Source: Aristolochia californica (taxonomy: Eukaryota; Streptophyta; Magnoliopsida; Piperales; Aristolochiaceae). From it: DNA of 64,000 bases. Position numbers and translations under genes: made by a program. The stretch is from positions 868,001 through 932,000 of the forward strand of contig JARWKL010000006.1 in the NCBI GenBank assembly GCA_029961685.1, written 5' to 3'. Position 1 is the first letter of the stretch. The number at the start of each line of letters is the position of its first letter. Below are positions 12,779 to 25,789 of this stretch, piece by piece. The notes below the pieces were generated by a model that did not search any database, was not told the DNA's origin, and saw nothing but the letters and a program-made list of their open reading frames with translations.

Positions 12779-13145
12779 ATATATAATAAAAATATTTATA
12801 AAAATAGGGTCAAATAAATTTTTACTTGAACCTAAACCCTAGATCCTAATTACCCATATTCCTCTATTTTTAGGTAATATTTCTCAAGCCTATATCTGTC
12901 CACTTCAATTAAAAGACCATCTTCAATAATACTACAATTAATTAAAATATAAAAACCCTCATATAATAAAAATAATTATAATTTTTTTTTTTATAAAAAT
13001 AGGGTCAAATAATTTTTTAAATCCTAAATCCTAATTACCCATATTTCTCTATTTTTAGGTAATATTTCTCAAGCCTATATTTGTCCACTTCAATTAAAAG
13101 ACCATCTTCAATAATACTACAATTAATTATAATATAAAACCCTTA
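12779..13145. repeat. Tandem duplication, two copies of about 185 bp
   Basis: Two adjacent copies share GGTAATATTTCTCAAGCCTA and AAAAGACCATCTTCAATAAT at an offset of 185 bp, with a small length difference in an A/T run. The second copy ends about 190 bp before the first telo-box of the eS6 promoter, so the duplication may lie in distal promoter DNA. Confidence 0.88.
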
Positions 13146-13335
13146 TATTTTTTAATTAACCTTATAAATTAATAATAGTTTATAAAACAATAAAAAAAAT
13201 TGATAATTTTTTAATGTGTTGAGAAAAAAACAAAGACAACCGCCTAAGTCCTTTTCCTTCCATTACCGAATTGGGCGTTGAAGTCTTTTCGTGATCTCTT
13301 GAGGACAAATCAGTCATTTCATACAGTAATCTATG

Positions 13336-13411
13336 AAACCCTAAAGCCTCTCTCGCTCTTTACAAAAGACTAGCTCTCCATTACCGCGCACTCTCATCGC
13401 GCAAACCCTAA
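13336..13411 (+). promoter_or_regulatory. Two telo-box motifs (AAACCCTAA) upstream of eS6
   Basis: AAACCCTAA occurs at 13336-13344 and 13403-13411, 119 and 52 bases before the eS6 start codon. Telo-boxes are well known near transcription starts of plant ribosomal protein and translation genes. The motif itself is directly seen; its activity is inferred. Confidence 0.7.
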
Positions 13412-13462
13412 GCCCGACGCCCGAGCGGTTTTGCGAACGGAGATCGAACTGGGACATCAACC

Positions 13463-15866
<2,404 letters not shown>

Positions 15867-17235
15867 GATCCGTGTCTGTGCTTTCTTGTGTTTGATTTTC
15901 TGGTTGTTTAGGAATTGCATCTTAGCGTTTCTTATTAAACTTGCGGCAGAGGATTTTCCTACAATGATTTCTTATTTTATTTGGAGATGGAGATGTACCC
16001 GTTAAAGGGTTTTTGATACAAATGCGATTATCATCAGCGTTTTTATTTTACCTATAGTTTCTTCACGGGTTGCAATGATAGCTGCAGCTTCTGTTTGTTT
16101 CAATATTATTTTCAAAGTTAAATTTTCAGAACCGTTCTCCACCCAAATGATATTTCATTGAATAAAATTGTGCACAAAAGAGGAACAAGTTGAACTTCCA
16201 TGGATTCATCAGTGAACAACATTGAATCCACAGAAAAGAGTATATGAAATCTTTATTTTCCGTCAATTTTATTGTACAGGAACCAACGAGCTTCCTAATC
16301 CTGTATATGTTGTAAACACATCTCTGTTGTTGACACCGTCCCAAATATAACACAACCATCAGAGCTTCGGAGCTTCATTCATGGAGTGTGTCAATGCCAA
16401 TAGAAGAGAAAACCATACGATAACAGAGCATATGACAATTCTAAGACACAAAAGATATAGAAACCGCACAAACGGAAAGAAATCACTCTTTATTTTGTGA
16501 CAGGAAAATTTTCCAGAAAGTATTTCTAATTCAGTACCAGTACATTTGACTGATCATAACCTACCCTTGGTTTCATTAATGTAAATTGTTTTCGTCTATA
16601 TAACGATTCTTTACCATTCAGTTCATTTTCCACCTGTACGGTTACCAACCCCAAACCTTAAATGAGAACTAGCATGAGTCAGACCCTTCAGGGACAGAGT
16701 AGTCAGTAAACAATGATAAGAGTCCTTCAGATTGGATGAACAAACGAGAAAGACAACATTTTAGAAAGCCCTAATAACAGATGTCACATAGCTTACAAGA
16801 ACCATTTGAATAAAAGCCTAAAAAATCTTCCGAAAGAGTTCCAAGAGATGGTTCCATATAAAACTCGATAAAGGGTCTCTCTATGAAGCACTGTTTGAGC
16901 TCAAGGAAAAGCTTAACATTGATTGACTAGGGATCAGTGAAGCTGATACATGAGTTGTGAGACAAAAAGATATCATAAACGACCTGCAACTGCAAATTCA
17001 GATTAGCATTCGAGAGACCCAAAAACATTGAAAAGAGAATTTCACCATAATTATTGAAGGAACTTAGACTTATACGAATACATGAGAATCAATGTAATCA
17101 GCTCTGTTTTGAAGCTGGAATTCAGAAATAAAACATATACTGTAACATTTGGATTTTAAATCACTTCACCTAATGATTGATAACGAAGAAGAAGGAGCTG
17201 CAAACTGCACTAAAACGGAACAAGTAACATTGGCT
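15867..17235. other. Convergent 3' flanks of eS6 and the amidophosphoribosyltransferase gene
   Basis: The space lies between two genes pointing at each other, so it should hold both 3' UTRs. No open frame or repeat of note is seen. Confidence 0.5.
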
Positions 17236-18873
17236 TTAGCTGAGAAAACCGGGAAGCTGCTCAATCTTCAACTCTCTAGGAGGAACAGGGTAGTTCTGGG
17301 AGAAACAAGCGTAGCAGAAGGAGTGAGACTCCTCACCCAGCATTCCCTCCAAGCTCTCCAATGGCAAGAAAGCCAGAGAATCACAGCCGATGAACTGCCG
17401 CACTTCCTCCACATTCATCCTGTTCGAAATCAACTCGTCTGAGCAAGGGGTGTCCACCCCATAATAGCAAGAACCGATGATGGGCGGGCTTGCAATCCTC
17501 ATATGCACCTCCTTGGCTCCTGCATCTTTGAGCAGTCTCACAATCTTGGACGAAGTTGTCCCACGAACAATGGAGTCGTCCACCACCACCACACGCTTGC
17601 CTTCGAGGACTGCTCGGACGGGTGCCAGCTTCAGCTTCACCCCGAAGTCGCGGATTCTCTGAGAGGGTTCGATAAAGGTGCGGCCGACATAGTGGGACCG
17701 GATGAGGCCCTGGTCGAATGGAACTCCGGCTTTGGTGGCGTATCCCAGGGCGGCTACGAGGCCGGAATCGGGAACAGCGATCACCACGTCGCACTCGACG
17801 GGGGCCACTGTGGCGAGTATTTCGCCGATTATGCGGCGGGAGGCGTAGACTGACCGGCCGAAGACGACCGAGTTGGGAAGGGAGAAGTAGATGTGCTCGA
17901 AGACGCAGGCCTTGCGGGGCCTTTTAGGAAGAAGACAGAGCGAGCTGACACCGTCTCCATCAACAACCACGACTTCCCCCGGATTGACCTCCCGTTCGTA
18001 CGTAGCTTCAATCAGGTCCAAGGCACAGGTTTCGGAGGCGAACACCACAGCCCCGTTTTCTCGGCGACCCATGACCAGAGGGCGGAACCCATACGGGTCT
18101 CTCACCGCGACGAGCTTGTCTTCGGTGAGGAACACCAGGGAATAGGCTCCCTCGAGCTGTTGACAGGTGCTGACGATCCGGGACAAAAAAGGGCGAGCTT
18201 GGGAGTTGGCGATGAGGTGGAGGACCACCTCTGTATCGGAGGAGGTAGCAAAGATGGAGCCATGGTCCTCCAACAAGTGGCGGAGGGCATTGTAGTTGAC
18301 GAGATTGCCGTTGTGGGCGAGGGCTACAGAGCCGAAACGGTAGCCGGCGACGAAAGGCTGAACATTTTTCAATAGAGACTCACCGGCGGTGGAGTACCGC
18401 ACGTGGCCGATGGCAGTGGCCCCCGGGAGCTTGTTGAGGACAGAGGTATTGAAGACCTCGGAGACGAGACCCAGACCGGTATGTGTATGAGGTTTGCCGG
18501 CATCAAATGTAACTATTCCAGCGCCCTCTTGGCCGCGGTGCTGGAGAGCATGAAGTGCGAGGTAACAGAGGCGGGACGCCTCCGGGTCGCCGTAAACTCC
18601 CACGACGCCGCACTCTTCCCGCAATCGATCGCTTCTATAGTCATCCTCGTCGTCCTCAGAGACGAGTTCCGCGATGGGGTTTTTGGAGGCAGCGAGTTTA
18701 GCGGAGCAGGAATAGGTGGAAGAGACGGAAGATGAGGATTTCGTAAGAAAAATCCCTTTTTGAAGTGATTTAAGAGAGAAAGAGAGGGGTATCGGAGATG
18801 GGTTTTGGTGGGAAGAGACGAAGAAGTTTTTCTTCACCGAACAGTAGCCTAGGTTGGCACCAGCGGCCGCCAT
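17236..18873 (-). CDS. ASE: Plastid amidophosphoribosyltransferase (glutamine PRPP amidotransferase)
   Basis: A single exon of 545 codons plus stop encodes the first committed enzyme of purine synthesis, making phosphoribosylamine from PRPP and glutamine. The start is MAAAGANLGY, the only in-frame ATG upstream of the conserved region. About 80 residues rich in Ser and Lys look like a plastid transit peptide plus propeptide. Cys88 in REECGVVGVYG is the expected N-terminal nucleophile of the mature Ntn-hydrolase glutaminase domain. The PRPP loop VVVVDDSIVRGTTSSKIVR is intact. The C-terminal cysteines in SCYYGVDTPCSDELI, FIGCDSLAF and SFCYACFSQN fit the 4Fe-4S cluster of this family. Intronless structure is normal for plant ASE genes. 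Long antisense frames here are shadows. Confidence 0.96.
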   Translation of the reverse strand: MAAAGANLGYCSVKKNFFVSSHQNPSPIPLSFSLKSLQKGIFLTKSSSSVSSTYSCSAKLAASKNPIAELVSEDDEDDYRSDRLREECGVVGVYGDPEASRLCYLALHALQHRGQEGAGIVTFDAGKPHTHTGLGLVSEVFNTSVLNKLPGATAIGHVRYSTAGESLLKNVQPFVAGYRFGSVALAHNGNLVNYNALRHLLEDHGSIFATSSDTEVVLHLIANSQARPFLSRIVSTCQQLEGAYSLVFLTEDKLVAVRDPYGFRPLVMGRRENGAVVFASETCALDLIEATYEREVNPGEVVVVDGDGVSSLCLLPKRPRKACVFEHIYFSLPNSVVFGRSVYASRRIIGEILATVAPVECDVVIAVPDSGLVAALGYATKAGVPFDQGLIRSHYVGRTFIEPSQRIRDFGVKLKLAPVRAVLEGKRVVVVDDSIVRGTTSSKIVRLLKDAGAKEVHMRIASPPIIGSCYYGVDTPCSDELISNRMNVEEVRQFIGCDSLAFLPLESLEGMLGEESHSFCYACFSQNYPVPPRELKIEQLPGFLS

Positions 18874-19680
18874 TGGAGAAGAAAAACAATAGTGAAAAAA
18901 GGATACAAGCAAATTAGAAGGATACAAAACAAGAAGAAAGAAACCGCCTCACACCTCGTCTGAGGAGAGAGAGTACCGACTTATCGAGAGGGAACGAAAC
19001 CGACCTTGCGGAGGCTGGGAATGGCCTCGACCCTTGCAGAGATTCTGAAACAAGTACCGTTTCGAGACGAAGACACAAAAATGACGCAATCGCCCTCTTC
19101 CATGTTTTCCATGCCTCGCCCTAATCGCATCTTTCTTCGCAGTTTTCGCCGTTCGGGCTGGCAGTTTTCACAGTGTTAATTAATAAATTTTAAAAAAATA
19201 ATAAAAATCACGGTATAAATAAATTATCACTATTTTAATTAAATTATGTGTTTTTTATTGGTAAAGGCTTTTAAATATGTTTATTTAGATGAAAATATTC
19301 AAATGATTATTATTTAAAAAATAAATAATTACATTATATACTTGGTTAATTCTTAATTATTCCAATTAATCTTGTACGGATAGATTGAGTGGTTCATAGT
19401 GAACCCTTTAGTGCTTGGGTTAACCCACTTAAATATTTAAGAATTATTAAAATTACTTATAATTATTTTAATTAAAAATAATATTTTTATATTACTTAAA
19501 TAAGTTATTTTAAAATAATTAAAAAAATAGCTCATGTCAAACTCAAATTTATCACTTCTAGGACCTGGGTTAAACAGACTCGGAGTCCACCCTTGGGTTT
19601 AAACCAGAGGTCGAACCAGACCGGTACAAGTTTTTAGGGTACTTTGGTAAATTCTTACATAAATGCTCGCAATATCGTAA
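18874..19680. other. ASE 5' flank and AT-rich spacer
   Basis: Bases up to about 19,150 are GC-richer and CT/GA-rich, fitting the minus-strand gene's leader and promoter. From 19,180 the DNA is AT-rich spacer with no gene seen. Confidence 0.5.
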
Positions 19681-19933
19681 GATGGTCCCCACTTACTGTA
19701 ACGGAAAGTTGAAAAGGTGGGCCCCCACCATATCTAAGTATCTCGGACCGCCTTTTATCTCCGGGGAGAGGCTGAGACGCGCGCAGTCCCACTTGCCACC
19801 CCCCCGCCTTTTATCTCAAAACTCTCTCGCTTTCGTCCTTCAGCACACACACCTCTTCTTCCCTATCCTCAGATTTTCTTGTTTTAAATTAAGAGCCGGG
19901 GCATACCCTCTCGCTTTTCTTTCCTGAACAATC

Positions 19934-20158
19934 ATGGGTCGCCGCTTTCTTCCCTTTATCCGATGGCTTTCCGCCACTTCCAAGTGCGGAAAGGTGGGTA
20001 GATTATTAAATACTAATCATACTTTCGCAGTTGCCTTTGATGGGAGCTTGGCAGGGATTCTAAGTGGCCGAGTGGAGCAAAGCTGGACGGTCCAGCTCAT
20101 AAAAAGAATTGAGAAATTTGAAGAGAGACCGAGACAGATTTTTATCTTTTCTGGGTAA
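19934..20158 (+). CDS. Unrecognised ORF, possible first exon (74 codons)
   Basis: An ATG-initiated frame starts MGRRFLPFIRWLSATSKCGK. Its basic, hydrophobic N-terminus could be an organelle presequence. It follows a GC-rich stretch (19,680-19,930) that looks like a leader, and an AAG|GTGGGT donor-like site lies after codon 21, so a spliced gene truncated by the neighbouring copia element is possible. I do not recognise the protein. A 195-codon frame on the opposite strand (20017-20604, TTG start) overlaps it, and only one of the two can be meaningful. Confidence 0.25.
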   Translation: MGRRFLPFIRWLSATSKCGKVGRLLNTNHTFAVAFDGSLAGILSGRVEQSWTVQLIKRIEKFEERPRQIFIFSG

Positions 20159-20594
20159 TACTTCTGGATTCGGAGAAGTCGTCTTGGCGTATTGGATTGG
20201 TGTGGAGAGCCCTTTTGTTTCAAATTTCTTTTCGATTGATCGATCCATATAAAAATACGTCGAAATTGACCATTTGAGTGACTCGAATCTACACGTATCA
20301 AGGCCGAAAGGAGGAAGGAGGAGAGTGAGTACCAGAGAAAGGAGTCTCCTAAAAATATAAGGCTCTCATTCTTTAAAACCGATTGGACTCTCAAGTTGCC
20401 TTTGTTTTCTGAGATATTGAAACTCCATTTTTCAGTGCTGCTTTTCGCTACAGGATCTTTCGCAGGCTGTACTTCCCTTGGATCGGTTCTTAGATTAAAA
20501 AAACAGTGGATCAACCATCTTATAATCACAGGATAGGCTCCAAGGTTCTGATTGCCAAATGTAAAGTTGTAAATAATGTTGGCCTTGCTTTCGC

Positions 20595-20733
20595 ATCTAC
20601 TCAATTGGCCTATATTCCTTCTGACTTACCAAAATTAGACAGTTAATTTCAGACCATTCCAGTAAATAGTAAATATAATTGAATAATTAAATATATTACC
20701 CAAATTAGATTAGGAAACATGAGTTTCCTAACA
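20595..20733 (-). repeat. Copia 3' LTR, truncated
   Basis: It begins TGTTAGGAAACTC on the minus strand and matches 33377-33529 with scattered changes and one short indel. The match stops abruptly at 20595, so the counterpart of the remaining 5' LTR (33050-33376) is missing. Confidence 0.85.
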
Positions 20734-20749
20734 ATCTCCCACTTGGGTT
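20734..20749 (-). other. Copia polypurine tract
   Basis: Minus strand AACCCAAGTGGGAGAT directly precedes the 3' LTR start TGTTAGG, the expected plus-strand priming arrangement. Confidence 0.85.
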
Positions 20750-21160
20750 ATATATCATTCCTGAAACAATGATGTCACAAATTCTTTAGGCGCATATCTG
20801 TATATTATTAATAATGGAACCATCTTATATATTAATAATGGAACTACCGCAACTTTCATCACAATACAGTCGTGAATAAACCACGATGATCACCATACTA
20901 ATACACTCAATGACATAGATCAAATATTGATGAGAAACATGGAAATTACATGTGATGTGATCTCCAATATGTCTATTTCTAGCTGGTCATTTTTTAGCCT
21001 TTAATGGGATATTTCCAAAGTCCTTAACGCAATGCAAACATTGCACATAGAAAAACACAAGCAAGTACAGAAATAGAATCATAAACAATCAATTTTTATT
21101 ACATAGAAAATTGAATAACTCAATGTCTAAAGCAAACATATAGTACAGAAATGACTCCCA

Positions 21161-22199
21161 CTAAACCAAGGTGTCCTTAGAAATAACGCCAATATGAGCA
21201 GTGTGCTCATGAAAGAACTTAGGCGTTAAGCCTTTGGTTAATGGGTCTGATAGCATAGAGTATATCCCTATATGTTCTATAGAAATCTGTTTATCCTGAA
21301 TTCTCTCCTTAATAACTAGAAACTTGATGTCAATAAACTTCGACTTCGTCGAGCTCCTGTTGTTGTTGTTGGAATAAAGTACCGTTGAGTTATTGTCACA
21401 GTAAATCATTAATGGCATATCAATGTCATCTACCACTCACAGCCCAAATAAAGTTTCGTAACCATATCCAATGGTTGGATACCTCAAAACAAGCAATGAA
21501 CTTTGCAGTCATGGTTGAAGAAGCTATGAGAATCTGCTTAGCAGACTTCCATGAAATAGCTCCTTCACCCAAAATAATGATGTATCCTGATGTGGAGCAT
21601 CTGCTATATTGGCATCCATCAAAGTTGGAGTCAGAGAACCCAATGATCTCCGATAAATGAGCATTTAGTCTTTTGTTCTCCTCAAATAACGCATCATGCG
21701 TTTGGCTGTCTTCCAATGTTGCATACTTGGATTGTTCAAATATTTGCCCAGAATTTCTACTATAAATGCTATGTCGGGACGAGTACAAACTTGAGCATAT
21801 ATTAAACTCCCTCCTACTGATGCATAGGGAAATTTCTGCATATCTTTTCTTTCAAGATCATTATTAGGGCACTGTTTGATACTAAACTTGTCTCATTTAG
21901 CGACGAATGTGTCTCCTGGTTTACTATCTTTCATGCTAAATCTGCTAAAAACCTTATCGATATAGCTCTTTTGTGACAACCTAAAGATACCTTAAGAATG
22001 ATCTCTAAGTATCTGAATACCTAATATAAAAGAGGCATCACCAAGATCTTTCATCTCAAATATATTCGTCAGAAATTTATTGGTTTCGTGCAATAAGCCT
22101 ATATCTCTGCTAGCGAGTAGAATGTCATCGATAAATAATATCAGAAAGATGTATTTACTCCCACTGAACTTATGATATACACATTCATCAACAACATTC
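21161..22199 (-). pseudogene. Copia reverse transcriptase C-terminal part and RNase H
   Basis: Reading leftwards, NVVDECVYHKF and the catalytic FIDDILLAS (YVDD-type) block of RT are followed by RNase H pieces GFSDSNFDGCQYSRCSTSGY and ISWKSAKQILIASSTM. The frame closes at 21161 after PLTKGLTPKFFHEHTAHIG. Frame changes near 21,430 and 21,800-22,000 make it non-functional. It continues the RT half left at 29946-30930. Confidence 0.9.
22177..22199 (+). repeat. Left copy of 23-bp target duplication flanking TRIM array A1
   Basis: This block of copia RT sequence (ATACACATTCATC...) is repeated at 29946-29968 with one mismatch. The copies abut the outer ends of the TRIM array exactly. It is much longer than the 5 bp expected for LTR-element integration. 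Confidence 0.8.
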
Positions 22200-22408
22200 A
22201 GAGTTGGGTGGTTCTGTCCACCACTGATGGGTTAGGTACTTGGTTTTCCGCACTTAACAGACCGGTCTTTTGGGTTGTATTGGTTAGGCGTTTGACATGG
22301 TATCAAAGCTGGGTACCACGTTCCGCGTTCGAATCCCGGGTGGAGCGGTTGGGAACGAGAATGGTGAGTGTTAGAGTTGGGTGGTTCCGTCCAACACTGA
22401 TGGGTTAG

Positions 22409-22713
22409 TGGTGTGCTGTTGCAAACAACCAATAATAAAACCTATACTCCTAAAAATATATGTAGTAGTGAGAGTAAGGATCGATCCCACGAAGAATGAT
22501 TAGTCTACTTTTATGCTCCGTGAACAAGGATGGGGGGGTTTGAGTATAACGAAAACACTTTTAAAAAAACAACTTAGAAACAATTCAAATTAAAAGAATC
22601 GAAATCAATCAAAAGAACAAACCTTGGTATTATATATGACATTTTGTCTAAGCAAATAATTATAAAAGCCTAAGCATTAATGGATAAATATATGACATTT
22701 TGCATTCTCATCA
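22409..22713 (-). repeat. Gypsy 3' LTR, about 960 bp internal deletion
   Basis: Both ends match the 1267-bp 5' LTR (28439-29705), but the centre is missing, leaving 305 bp. The junction lies in the TATATATGACATTTTG region near 22,635-22,650, where a similar word also occurs near the LTR end, so the deletion could be microhomology-driven. Confidence 0.88.
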
Positions 22714-22726
22714 AATTCCCCCACAC
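22714..22726 (-). other. Gypsy polypurine tract
   Basis: Minus strand GTGTGGGGGAATT directly precedes the 3' LTR start TGATGAG, as expected for plus-strand priming in gypsy elements. Confidence 0.88.
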
Positions 22727-24435
22727 TTAGCTTTTGCTCGTCCTCGGGCAAAACTCAAATTCACTTTCCCCAAAATACCAAGGTTGTAACGCCATCAACA
22801 AAAAATAACCAAGCTCTTCAAAACTCATAACATATCATGAACAAAAATTCTTAAACAACTTACAATTACTTAGTAAGCATTTACATTCAAAGATGGAGTA
22901 AACTAAATAAGTAGACCCTCACAGAAATAAACACTCGACTCTCATGTGTTTGAAGGGTATGTGTTTCTCTCAAATTCATTTCAATAAAAATGATCTACCA
23001 TAGGCTTGCATATCTTCTCATTCTCCACCACTTAGGTCACGTGCATAACACAAATCATAAGGACTTTTCAAGGGTTGTAACGGGGTTTAGGATCAAGGTG
23101 GGAAATATTTGGGAATGTAGCTCAAAAACCATCGAAACTAGAGGAGCAAAATTGAATCAACTCAAGCTCGAATATATTAGACATGTAAAACCAATCACTC
23201 CACCCAACATCTTCTTCAATTTGTATCTATCTCGTATAAATAGACCCCTTTCTTGGAATATTAGGAAGAATTATGAACACGAACAGTTTGTAACTTTAAA
23301 AGCCATTCCCTCCATCACTTCCTTTCTTCTTTTCTTTTTCTCTTCACCTTTTTTTTCTTCTAACAATGGAATTCATTAATTTGGTATGAAAACATGTTCC
23401 ATTTCACCAGTCATAGCCATACCACAAATCCAGACACCCCCACACTTATTTCTTGCACACCCATACGAACCGTAATGATGAACAATGCTCCACTAGTTCT
23501 ACGGCTTGGGTAAAGTTTTTTTTTTCTTTTTTTTTCAGGTTTAAAGCTTGTAACGTGGGTTCACACAAAAAATAATAATAAAGCTCAAAGGGGTTCAACA
23601 AAAGGGGAAAATAATAATTACAAGGTAGGCTATTTGGCTTAACAAAGAGGGCCTTAATCATGTTCATGCATGCATGTGTCAATGTGGCCTCAAAGAGAAT
23701 CAAGGCAAGTTCTAGAGAAACAAATCCATGGAAGATTATCTTTCATGAAAGAAAATAGTGAGACTGATATGGATGTGTCAGTCTAAAGGCTCAAAATCTC
23801 ACTGGCTTTTGTCTACCAAATTTAGTCACTACCATCCTCAAAGAAAATAACTAGACTAATTCATTCTCAGTTGGAAGATTACTTATTCAATCATGTTATG
23901 AATCTTTCAAGAGCCTAATTTAATCTTGCTCAGGACATACACAACCAAAAATCATTAAAAACCACAAAAAACAAAGAAATATTTTTTTAAACAGAATTGA
24001 AACACAACCTAAATCCCCTCCCCCACACTTAGAACTTACATTGTCCCCAATGTAAGGTGAAATGTAAAGAGAAGGAAAAAATAACCAAAACATAAATAAA
24101 AAAATAAAAAGAAACAGGAACAAACTCCCCTTGGGTTGCCTCCCAAGCAGCGCTTTTGTTTATTGTCATTGGCTCCACTCAATGCTTCCATAATTATGGG
24201 TCATCCCACACATAGTATTTGGCATCACTCTTGACCTTATCTCTTTGAGCCCTAGACAAACCAGGAGGTAATATATTAATAACCAAATAATTTACAATAT
24301 TCGCATACCAAGGTAATGTCACACTCGCGGCGAACAATTGTTCATCAGGGAACGTTTCCTGCAAATAAAGTTCATCCTACACATGCTTTTCTTTTTGCAG
24401 TGCACTAAGTTTACTGGAGATGATCACTAATAACG
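22727..24435 (-). pseudogene. Gypsy 3' region with pol remnants
   Basis: Just left of the nested TRIM cluster the minus strand reads GTLLVIISSKLSALQKEK, the start of the RT domain. It then jumps to PWYANIVNYLV and KYYVWDDP, which normally precede the integrase zinc finger. An AAAAGCGCTGCTTGGGAGG block typical of the end of pol follows. RT core, RNase H and integrase are therefore deleted in at least two steps. The rest is non-coding 3' sequence. Confidence 0.75.
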
Positions 24436-24440
24436 TTCCT

Positions 24441-25784
24441 TGTTGTGGTCATGGGTTAAGTACTGTGTTTTCCACACCTAATAGGCTAGTCTTTTGGGTA
24501 GTATTAGCTAGGTGTTTAACATTTGGTATCAGAGCAGTCGCTACGTTGCGAGTTCGAATCCCGACTTTCAAAGAGTCCTGAGCGACGCTTGAAGAGTCCT
24601 ACGTGGAGGGGGCGACTTAGTAGAAACTAGAGTGAGCCGTCGCGAGAGTGGGCCACCGTGGACGTCTATTCATGAAGGTGGGTGTATTGTTGTGGTCCTA
24701 GGTTAAGTACCTATGCCTTTCGCTCCTAACAGGTCGGTCTTTTGGGTAGTATTAGTTAGGTACTTAACATTTACTGTTATAGGACAACAATCACAGTGCG
24801 TCAGACAACTGGATCCTGGGCAAAGTACTTATGCCTTCCGCTCCTAACAGGTCGATCTTTTGGGTAGTATTGGCTAGGTGCATAACATTTGGTATCAAAG
24901 CGGGCGCCACGTTGCGAGTTCGATTCCCGGGGCACGCAGAGGCTGGATTAAAATTACTGGTAGACTGCAGAGGCTGGATTAAAATTACTGGTAGGCTGCG
25001 GTTGGGCCAGTGTCACTACGCCACCGTAGTCATAGGCTTGTAATGGTGGGAGTTCTGTTATGGGACTGGAATCACAATGCGTCACATAGCTGGATCCTGA
25101 GCTAAGTACATATGCCTGCCACTCCTAACATGCCGATTTTTTGGGTAGTATTGGCTAGGTGCTCTGTCCAAAAGACCGGCCTGTTAGGAGCAAAAGACAT
25201 AGGTACTTAATCCAGGACCATAACATCACACCCACTTTCACAAGCTGACAACCATAGTAGCCACATTATAGTGACGACCCACTCTAGTTTTTGCTAGGTC
25301 GCCCCCTCCGCTCAGGACTCACGTTGCGGGGATTAAAACTCGCGACATAGTGTCTGCGCTGATACCAAATGTTAAACACCTAGCCAATACTACCCAAAAA
25401 ATTGGCCTGTTAGGAGCGGAAGACCAAGGTACTTAACCCAGGATACCAAATGTTAAGCACCTAGCCAATACAACCCAAAAGACCGGCCTGTTAGGAGCGA
25501 AAGGCATAAGTACTTAACCCAAGACCATAAAAGTACATCCATCGCCACGATCCGACGCCCACGGCTGCTCAAGACTAAGCAATGATCGTCCAGGTGGTGT
25601 CTACGGCCCACGCCGTAATGAGGGGTAATCTGGTCGTAACGCAGCATGGCCTTCGTCCAAGGTGAATCGAACTCGTGACGTAGCACCTGATCTGATACCA
25701 AATGTTAAACACCTAGCCAATACTACCCAAAAGACCGGCTTATTAGGAGCGTAAGGCATAAGTACTTAGCCCAGGACCAAAATA
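24441..25784. mobile_element. TRIM-like cluster, family B, head-to-head inverted, TSD TTCCT
   Basis: The left half reads on the plus strand: LTRs at 24441-24521, 24688-24769, 24775-24887 (a 113-bp variant) and 25056 to about 25163. Each complete LTR is followed by TTTGGTATCA(G/A)AGC or a decayed form of it, except the second, which directly abuts the third. The right half (about 25164-25784) carries at least four LTR copies in the opposite orientation. TTCCT at 24436-24440 and 25785-25789 flanks the whole cluster. Removing it restores the gypsy reading FLGDEGTLLVIIS, so the borders are firm. LTR sequence is homologous to family A (shared GGTCTTTTGGGT and GTATTGGCTAGG). Confidence 0.85.
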
Positions 25785-25789
25785 TTCCT

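Noticed and set aside
17381..18735. Several long frames on the strand opposite the amidophosphoribosyltransferase and in its other frames
   Set aside because: They are shadows of a GC-richer intronless gene. They lack family motifs, while the minus-strand 545-codon frame carries every expected catalytic motif.
24521..24560. GGTATCAGAGC...GTTCGAATCCCG read as a tRNA gene
   Set aside because: There is no acceptor stem, no anticodon arm and the length is too short. The site lies just inside an LTR end, so it is a primer site plus B-box-like word.
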